The notes beneath the pieces were generated by a model. It had not been told where the DNA came from. It did no database searches and saw only the letters and a list, made by a program, of their open reading frames with translations. Below are positions 1 through 4,275 of a stretch of 7,731 bases of DNA, in pieces (the stretch's first letter is position 1; the number at the start of each line of letters is the position of its first letter). A program made the position numbers and the translations under genes. The stretch is from Candidatus Poribacteria bacterium (GTDB lineage: Bacteria; Poribacteria; WGA-4E; PCPOR2b): assembly GCA_027296925.1 (NCBI GenBank), contig JAPUIP010000190.1, forward strand, positions 1-7,731, in the 5' to 3' direction.

Positions 1-429
1 GACAACCCCGGCGGGGGTGCAGGGCACCACTTCTTCGCGATTGATGAGCAGATTGCCCAAATTTACCGGGCTCAACCCATCGGCGTCCTTTTCAGGCGCA
101 ATCGCGTCGATCACCGCTTGCCCATCGATCTGATCCGGCACCGGCATCTGCGCGATAATCCCGTGTATCTCTTCGCGGCTGTTCAGTATATTAATCTGCT
201 GAATCGCTTCTTCCTGTGTGGTCTCCGCCGGCATCTGATGTACCTCCGAGTGAAAACGCACGTACTTGCAGTCTTTCTGCTTCAACCTGACATAGGTTGT
301 CGAAGCCGGGTCGTCGCCAACTTGAACTACCGCAAGTCCAGGCGTAAATTTGAGTTTCCGCACCTGACGCCGAATTTCCCGACGAATCGATCTGGCAAGC
401 TCTTTTCCGTCAATGATTTCTGCTGACAA
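1..429 (-). CDS. folD: FolD, methylenetetrahydrofolate dehydrogenase/cyclohydrolase (N-terminal half, cut by window edge)
   Basis: Bifunctional cytosolic enzyme that oxidises 5,10-methylene-THF to 5,10-methenyl-THF with NAD(P)+ and hydrolyses it to 10-formyl-THF. The visible 143 codons form the catalytic N-terminal domain. They start with SAEIIDGKELA, followed by GDDPAS and then TYVRLKQKDC (residues 45-54), whose Tyr46 and Lys50 match the catalytic Tyr and Lys of the family. Next come GIIAQMPVP (90-98, usually QLPLP), the DADGLSPVN loop (115-123) with the substrate-binding Asp, and PCTPAG (136-141). The C-terminal Rossmann dinucleotide-binding domain lies outside the window; the family is usually about 280-300 residues. 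The start chosen is TTG at 429, because AGGAGG lies nine bases upstream and no ATG or GTG occurs in frame nearby before it. Transcribed divergently from the FIST gene. Identification is from motifs and is strong. Confidence 0.96.
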   Translation of the reverse strand, partial: MSAEIIDGKELARSIRREIRRQVRKLKFTPGLAVVQVGDDPASTTYVRLKQKDCKYVRFHSEVHQMPAETTQEEAIQQINILNSREEIHGIIAQMPVPDQIDGQAVIDAIAPEKDADGLSPVNLGNLLINREEVVPCTPAGVV

Positions 430-438
430 TCGTGGAAT

Positions 439-444
439 CCTCCT
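439..444 (-). promoter_or_regulatory. Shine-Dalgarno of folD, decides a TTG start
   Basis: On the minus strand this reads AGGAGG, a perfect core, with nine bases to the TTG at 429-427. The only methionine codon inside the frame nearby is far downstream (codon 66), past the catalytic Tyr and Lys, so TTG is the credible initiation codon. Confidence 0.8.
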
Positions 445-476
445 CGGCAGATGATGTGATGTGGCACTGATTGGTT

Positions 477-485
477 ATTATATCA
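477..485 (-). promoter_or_regulatory. Probable folD promoter, extended -10
   Basis: On the minus strand this reads TGATATAAT: a consensus TATAAT (477-482) preceded by TG one base upstream, the extended -10 arrangement. No good -35 box is seen at 16-18 bases, which extended -10 promoters tolerate. Transcription would begin near 470, leaving a leader of about 40 bases that contains the AGGAGG. The activity is inferred from pattern only. Confidence 0.55.
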
Positions 486-533
486 TATCCCTTATCCTTC
501 ATCTATGACTTTCTCGATGGGGAATTTTCCTCC

Positions 534-562
534 TTGACACCTTGGATAAAATTTGGGATAAT
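534..562 (+). promoter_or_regulatory. Near-consensus sigma70-type promoter of the FIST gene
   Basis: TTGACA at 534-539 and GATAAT at 557-562 are separated by exactly 17 bases: a perfect -35 and a five-of-six -10. The start of transcription would be near 569. This promoter lies downstream of the first possible start codon (471) of the long open frame, so it argues that the protein begins later, at 735. Confidence 0.7.
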
Positions 563-734
563 CAATGAGACAGGGAAGGAAACGTCGGCGCTGGACAGAA
601 AACGGACCTTTCGGAAAAGTGATCATGGTCAAGCGAATATACATGTTGCCCGTCCAAAGGCCGAGCAACGATGGGCGAACATTTACCGGAAAATACACCA
701 CAATTCTAAGGTTGAGAAAGGCTGGGTGAGATTC
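563..734 (+). other. Probable 5' leader of the FIST gene mRNA
   Basis: About 165 bases between the inferred transcription start and the ATG at 735. The FIST frame is open through this stretch, but the residues it would encode (for example KAEQRWANIYRK) do not look like part of the FIST fold. A second frame, 625-729, encodes a possible 34-residue basic peptide that stops five bases before the FIST ATG. No riboswitch or strong hairpin was recognised by eye. Whether the leader has a regulatory role is open. Confidence 0.35.
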
Positions 735-1910
735 ATGATTCGCGCTGGTGTTGGACATAGTCTGAGTATCTCGACATCTGAAGCTGCGGAACACGCCACC
801 ACAATGGCAATGGGCAAAGCCAAATTGGCAAAAGCAGAGCTCGCGCTTGTTTTTGCCACAGTACACTATCAGGGTGAGTACGAGCAGCTTTTCGATAGGG
901 TACAGGAGATCTCCGGTTGCGATCACCTGATCGGGTGTAGCGGGATGAGCGTTCTCACGTCGGAGGGAGAGTTTGAGGGAGAATCCGCCGTCGCCGTGCT
1001 CGTAATGCGTTCTGATCAGTTATCAGCCGTTCCATTTCTCGTCTCGGAACGCGAAGGGGAATCTGTCGGTACAACCATTCGCGATCGCATCCAGCCTGAG
1101 TTCCAAGAGAATTCACTGTTAGTGGTTTTGCCAGATCTCCGATGTATCTCACCCGCTCAACTGGTGGAGCAGATTGGGGCGGATGGACAGAAACTCCCCA
1201 TTGTCGGGGGCGCGGCTTCCGGCGATCCGATGAGCGGACAAATGTACCAGTGGTCCGGCAAACAGATCGCAGAAGCAAGTGTTTCCGGCGTATTGCTGAC
1301 CGGTTCATTCCGCACTGAGATTGGTGTTGCACAAGGGTGTCAACCCATTGGACATCCCCTTGAAATCACGCGTGCGGAGGGAAATCGAATCTTTGAATTG
1401 AATGGAAAGCCGGCTTTGGCGGTTTTCCGAGAATCGATGGCATTGTTGACCGAGGAAGATATACAGCGATCCGGACGGATGGTTTTCCTGGGGCTCGCCA
1501 TGGATACGTCGAATCGCGCGCCGAAGATTGGCGACTATCTGATCCGTAACATTACGGGCGTCGATTCGCAACATTCCGTGATCGGTGTCGCCGAAAAGGT
1601 TGAAGACGGACAAATCGTGCAGTTCCACCTGCGGAATCCCTTTGCGGCACAAGAAGAGATCCAGGGCATCATAAGTCGGTTGGGTGAAAGAACACGTGCA
1701 CACCCACCGGCTTTTGGGCTTTACTTCAACTGCCTGGGAAGAGGCAAAGGCTTATATGGCGACGCAAACCACGATATCCAGGCGATCAAGAGGCAATTCC
1801 CAGATCTGCCGATTATCGGCTTCTTTGGGAATGCCGAGTTTGCCCCGATTGGCAATCGGAATTTCGCACATACCTATACGGGCGCCCTTGTGCTGTTCTC
1901 TGAAACTTAG
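735..1910 (+). CDS. FIST-domain sensory protein (FIST_N + FIST_C)
   Basis: A 391-residue soluble protein made only of the paired FIST N and FIST C domains, a sensory module proposed to bind small ligands such as amino acids in bacterial signalling. FIST_N runs from about residue 30 to 215, with the LIGCSGMSV segment (65-73) and the glycine-rich IVGGAASGD (156-164). FIST_C covers about 220-390, with FNCLGRGKGLYG (331-342), HDIQAIKRQFPD (346-357), IIGFFGNAEFAPIGNRNF (360-377) and HTYTGALVLF (379-388), all at expected positions. No transmembrane segment, histidine kinase, GGDEF or methyl-accepting domain is attached, so any output partner is not visible. I chose ATG 735 because the homologous sequence begins there, GGTGA sits five bases upstream, and a strong promoter lies inside the longer frame that opens at 471; GTG at 726 is the alternative. 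The domain call is strong; the ligand is unknown. Confidence 0.88.
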   Translation: MIRAGVGHSLSISTSEAAEHATTMAMGKAKLAKAELALVFATVHYQGEYEQLFDRVQEISGCDHLIGCSGMSVLTSEGEFEGESAVAVLVMRSDQLSAVPFLVSEREGESVGTTIRDRIQPEFQENSLLVVLPDLRCISPAQLVEQIGADGQKLPIVGGAASGDPMSGQMYQWSGKQIAEASVSGVLLTGSFRTEIGVAQGCQPIGHPLEITRAEGNRIFELNGKPALAVFRESMALLTEEDIQRSGRMVFLGLAMDTSNRAPKIGDYLIRNITGVDSQHSVIGVAEKVEDGQIVQFHLRNPFAAQEEIQGIISRLGERTRAHPPAFGLYFNCLGRGKGLYGDANHDIQAIKRQFPDLPIIGFFGNAEFAPIGNRNFAHTYTGALVLFSET

Positions 1911-2092
1911 ATACAGGCGATGCGAAGCAATGGCGGCGGGAGTGGTCATCGCACACGGAGATCAAGCTCACCTACGAAGGAGAGCCAGGCGAACACATTC
2001 CAGCCTACTTGCTGCTGCCACGTCACGCACCAGACGAACCCTTGCCGGCAGTGCTCGCTAATGAGGTTAGTGAGGAAGACAAATTCCATTGA
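1904..2092 (+). pseudogene. Remnant of an alpha/beta-hydrolase (dienelactone hydrolase/acetyl-xylan-esterase-like) gene
   Basis: This frame is open from after a TGA at 1901-1903 to a TGA at 2090-2092. It contains QWRREWSSH followed by IKLTYEGEPGEHIPAYLLLP and then DEPLPAVLANEV. The GEPGE-x-IPAYLLxP and PLPAVL elements are the hallmark early strands of secreted or cytosolic esterase-like alpha/beta hydrolases, where PAVL is normally followed by a histidine-glycine oxyanion motif. Here similarity ends just after PAVLA, and the nucleophile elbow and catalytic triad are missing. There is no credible start codon with a Shine-Dalgarno, and the frame abuts the FIST stop codon. I read it as a leftover fragment of about 45 recognisable codons. 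The remnant may contribute the DNA in which the toxin-antitoxin ribosome binding site sits. Confidence 0.6.
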
Positions 2093-2114
2093 AACATGTC
2101 AAGAGGAAGATTAA

Positions 2115-2510
2115 ATGGCAACCATTGATTTAAGAACGGAAGCGAAACAGATTCTCGACGGGCTTTCTGAGGAGAGTTTGACGGTGGCTTTCGGTCTGCT
2201 GAAGGCGCTTCAAAATCAAAAGCTCCCCAACCGGGCTGACCTATTATCGGTCTATCCGTGGGCACGTTACCTCTCCGACGAGGAACGTGACGAATTCTTC
2301 GCCGAATTGTCCGACGCCACAAAGGGTGCGAGAAAAAGCGGTGATTGGTCGATTGTTGATGAGGTAATTGACGCTTGGCGGGAGACCGCAGAAATTCTAG
2401 GCGATGAAGAAACAATGGCGGACATCGTCGAAGCGGAAAAACAGATCGATAAAGGTGAAGTAGTCTCTTGGGACGTGGTGAAGCAACGCCTCCATATCAG
2501 ATCGTCATGA
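2115..2510 (+). CDS. Antitoxin-like protein of a RelE/ParE-type module
   Basis: A 131-residue acidic protein placed directly before and overlapping a RelE/ParE-family toxin, so it is probably the cognate antitoxin that binds and neutralises the toxin and may repress its own promoter. Residues 5-35 (LRTEAKQILDGLSEESL...LLKALQNQ) resemble the short helical N-terminus of DUF2281-like proteins. The C-terminal part (98-126: DEETMADIVEAEKQIDKGEV followed by VSWDVVKQRL) is the toxin-binding tail type found on YefM/RelB-like antitoxins. The middle (residues 54-95) is an acidic helical insert, with EERDEFFAEL and GDWSIVDEVIDAWRETA, that I do not recognise confidently. ATG 2115 has GAGG eight bases upstream. 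The protein is longer than the 70-90 residues usual for such antitoxins and shows no obvious ribbon-helix-helix or Phd DNA-binding start. Confidence 0.72.
   Translation: MATIDLRTEAKQILDGLSEESLTVAFGLLKALQNQKLPNRADLLSVYPWARYLSDEERDEFFAELSDATKGARKSGDWSIVDEVIDAWRETAEILGDEETMADIVEAEKQIDKGEVVSWDVVKQRLHIRSS
2452..2458 (+). promoter_or_regulatory. Shine-Dalgarno supporting a TTG start for the toxin
   Basis: AAGGTGA inside the antitoxin gene lies nine bases before TTG 2468. The other possible start, ATG 2507, overlaps the antitoxin stop as ATGA but would delete the first beta strand (YQIV) expected in RelE/ParE toxins. Confidence 0.5.
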
Positions 2511-2743
2511 CGCCAAGAGCCGAGCGGAATCTGGGGCGGCTCGATCGGCAAGTGATGGGCCGAATTGCTCAACGGATTGACGCATTGGCACAGCAACCTC
2601 AATTGGGAAAACTGCTCAAAGGTCGTCTCCGGGGCAAGTGGTCTCTGCGCGTCGGGGATTACCGCGTGATTTATCGCCTCAACACGGTGCAGCGTCAGGT
2701 CATCGTTGAGGACATCGGACATCGCCGAGACATTTATGACTGA
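2468..2743 (+). CDS. RelE/ParE-family toxin
   Basis: A 91-residue basic protein of the RelE/ParE superfamily. RelE-type members cleave mRNA on the ribosome and ParE-type members inhibit gyrase; the sequence alone does not settle which. Visible family features are the first strand PYQIVMTPRAERNL (9-22), the helical hairpin through about residue 43 (VMGRIAQRIDALAQQP), KLLKGRLRGKWSLRVGDYRVIY (48-69), which forms the central sheet with basic residues Lys51, Arg53, Arg55 and Arg61, and the terminal strand VIVEDIGHRRDIYD with His85, Arg86, Arg87 and Tyr90. The closing GHRRxIY favours the large RelE-like group common in cyanobacteria and uncultured phyla. It overlaps the antitoxin by 43 bases if TTG 2468 is used, which implies translational coupling. 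No obvious terminator follows. Confidence 0.85.
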   Translation: MGRGEATPPYQIVMTPRAERNLGRLDRQVMGRIAQRIDALAQQPQLGKLLKGRLRGKWSLRVGDYRVIYRLNTVQRQVIVEDIGHRRDIYD

Positions 2744-2756
2744 TCGCCAGATAAAA

Positions 2757-2776
2757 CACAAAGGCACAAATGGCAC
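2757..2776 (+). repeat. Short imperfect tandem repeat, CACAAAGG-type unit
   Basis: CACAAAGG is followed at once by CACAAATGG and then CAC, giving about two and a third copies of an 8-9 base unit just after the toxin stop codon. I recall similar CACAAAGG runs as scattered intergenic repeats in several bacterial genomes, but that is memory and not a search. Too short to call a mobile element. Confidence 0.35.
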
Positions 2777-2787
2777 GAGAGAAACTT

Positions 2788-2940
2788 ATGAACACACTGA
2801 ACACCCACGAAGACAGACGCGCCAATATCCCCACGGCGGAATTCCGTAACGTTGTTGATGATGAGAACGCACTGTCGAAGACCCTCGATCTTATCCCGTT
2901 ACGAGGAATAGAATGGGCTGGAAAAAAGAACTCACGTTAA
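2788..2940 (+). pseudogene. Possible remnant of a type III-like DNA methyltransferase N-terminus
   Basis: A 50-codon frame starting at ATG 2788, with a GAGAGA-type ribosome site upstream, and ending at TAA 2938-2940 inside the first codons of murB. Its protein contains RRANIPTAEFRNVVDDE (10-26) and IEWAGKKNSR (41-50). The NIPTAE start followed by an IEWAGKxN segment reminds me of the N-terminus of adenine-specific type III-like modification methyltransferases. The whole catalytic region is absent. It could instead be a real small protein of unknown function or a chance frame. The family resemblance is from memory and moderate at best; the position next to a toxin-antitoxin pair and another gene fragment makes a remnant plausible. 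Confidence 0.35.
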
Positions 2941-3863
2941 TCGTTCAATGTCAAAGCGGCGTCTCAAAATTACGCTTCGATGAGCCGCTCAGCAAACACA
3001 CCTACTTCGGCATCGGTGGGCCGGCAGCGGCTTATGTTGAGGTGAACAGCATCGGAGAATTGGCTGCTGTCGCGCAACTGAAAAGACGTTGGAATGTTCC
3101 GGTCGCCATCATCGGCCGGGGCTCGAATCTGCTTGTCAGTGATGCCGGATATACCGGGATTGTCGTTCGATTGATAGGGGTGTTTGATCAACTTGAATTT
3201 GACGGGAATCATGTCCATGTTGGTGCAGGCGTCTCTCTACCACGGCTATCGAAGACTGCTGCGCGTCACGGACTGAGCGGCGTTGAGTTCGCGCTTGGTA
3301 TTCCCGGATCTGTCGGTGGGGCGTTGATCATGAATGCCGGCGCGTGGGGGAGTAGCTTCGGAGATGTGGTCGAGCACGTCGAGGTGATGACAGACGAGGG
3401 CAAGTTGATTCGTCTCGGTCATGATGACGCGGGGTTCGGCTATCGCCATAGTGGGCTGAACGCCTACTTTTGTGCCACGAGTGCCCTTCTCCAACTGACC
3501 TCCGGCGATGTAAAGACCATTACCGATTGCATGAACACGCTCTACCAAAAAAAGATTGCCAGTCAGCCTTTTGCGGAAGAAAACTCAGGGTGCATGTTCA
3601 AGAACCCGCCCGATAATTCCGCCGGAAAGCTGATTGATGAATGCGGCTTGAAAGGCTACCGGATCGGTGGGGCGAAGGTATCCGAAATTCACGCCAACTT
3701 TATCCTCAATCTCGACAACGCAACCGCCCAAGATGTGTTAGAGCTCGTCTGTCATATTCAGACTTGCGTCAAGCAAGACAAGGGCGTGGACCTGGAAATG
3801 GAAGTCAAATTGCTTGGCTTTGAATATGGCACGAATTCGGAGTATAGAACAATAATCGCTTAA
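2913..3863 (+). CDS. murB: MurB, UDP-N-acetylenolpyruvoylglucosamine reductase
   Basis: Cytosolic FAD enzyme that reduces UDP-GlcNAc-enolpyruvate to UDP-MurNAc with NADPH, the second committed step of peptidoglycan synthesis. The protein has 316 residues, normal for the shorter MurB class. The FAD-binding part shows HTYFGIGGPA (29-38) and IIGRGSNLLVSD (66-77), then VGAGVSLPRL (103-112) and FALGIPGSVGGALIMNAGAWG (126-146, with the GIPGSVGG core). The substrate domain has FGYRHS (175-180) with catalytic Arg178, NSGCMFKNP (224-232), where Cys227 replaces the serine of E. coli MurB as in many other bacteria, GLKGYRIGGAKVSEIHANFI (245-264), and the C-terminal LEMEVKLLG (294-302) carrying the candidate catalytic Glu. 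GAGGA lies five bases before ATG 2913. Recognisable MurB sequence begins near residue 20 (LRFDEPLSKHT); the first residues overlie the end of the 2788-2940 fragment. No other Mur genes are adjacent. Confidence 0.95.
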   Translation: MGWKKELTLIVQCQSGVSKLRFDEPLSKHTYFGIGGPAAAYVEVNSIGELAAVAQLKRRWNVPVAIIGRGSNLLVSDAGYTGIVVRLIGVFDQLEFDGNHVHVGAGVSLPRLSKTAARHGLSGVEFALGIPGSVGGALIMNAGAWGSSFGDVVEHVEVMTDEGKLIRLGHDDAGFGYRHSGLNAYFCATSALLQLTSGDVKTITDCMNTLYQKKIASQPFAEENSGCMFKNPPDNSAGKLIDECGLKGYRIGGAKVSEIHANFILNLDNATAQDVLELVCHIQTCVKQDKGVDLEMEVKLLGFEYGTNSEYRTIIA

Positions 3864-3893
3864 ACTTGCTTTTTTTACAGATGTGATGTGCTT

Positions 3894-4235
3894 ATGAGAT
3901 CTCCTTTTTTCGGGACCCCTCCCAAATCACTTCGTTTCTTACGCTTTCTTTATCACCTGCCCAGTTTCGTCAAATTGGCCTGGCGGCTATTTTTAGATTC
4001 GCGCGTGCCGATCTATCGGAAAGCGATTCTCATTGTATTTGAGTTAATTGCGCTCGCTTTTGCAGTGGCTTACTTTGTCTTTCCTTTCGATTTCGATTTT
4101 CATCCTTTGGGCAAATTCGATGATCTGATTATCGGCGCCTTCTTGATCTTGGCGCCCGGTACCTGGCTCTTTATCAAGCTGTGTCCAGAGCATATCGTGC
4201 ATGAGCATGTTGATAGAATATCGAAAGGGTATTGA
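3894..4235 (+). CDS. DUF1232/YkvA-like small membrane protein
   Basis: A 113-residue protein with the layout of the DUF1232 (YkvA) family, whose function is not established. The soluble, basic N-terminus leads to LFLDSRVPIYRKAIL (32-46), which matches the family's D-x-R-x-P-x-x-x-K pattern. A hydrophobic segment follows (about 44-64), then PFDFDFHPLGKFDDLIIG (64-81), the equivalent of the family's P-x-D-x-(I/F)-P...G-x-x-DD core, and a second membrane segment (about 78-96). It ends in a polar tail with EHIVHEHVDRI. Start uncertain: ATG 3894 or GTG 3888 in the same frame, neither with a strong Shine-Dalgarno. It follows murB by about 30 bases and may share its transcript, although a run of seven T (3870-3876) lies between them. 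It ends 40 bases from the convergent secreted-protein gene. Confidence 0.68.
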   Translation: MRSPFFGTPPKSLRFLRFLYHLPSFVKLAWRLFLDSRVPIYRKAILIVFELIALAFAVAYFVFPFDFDFHPLGKFDDLIIGAFLILAPGTWLFIKLCPEHIVHEHVDRISKGY

Positions 4236-4275
4236 GCGAAAGTCAAACCGCGAATGGGTGTTCCACGTTTCACAC

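Noticed and set aside
118..426. 102-codon plus-strand frame at the left end
   Set aside because: Lies opposite folD, whose catalytic motifs are intact on the other strand.
492..926. Long minus-strand frame opposite the FIST gene
   Set aside because: Antisense shadow of a well-supported domain protein; cysteine- and arginine-rich composition without recognisable motifs.
1081..1088. GCGATCGC palindrome, the cyanobacterial HIP1-like octamer
   Set aside because: Only one copy noticed and it is inside the FIST coding region; expected by chance and not evidence of a cyanobacterium.
2042..2070. TTGCCG followed 17 bases later by a possible -10, as toxin-antitoxin promoter
   Set aside because: The -10 candidate (GGTTAG) is far from consensus; too weak to call.
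3861..3880. Run of seven T after murB as an intrinsic terminator
   Set aside because: No stable GC-rich inverted repeat precedes the T-run, so a rho-independent terminator is not supported.
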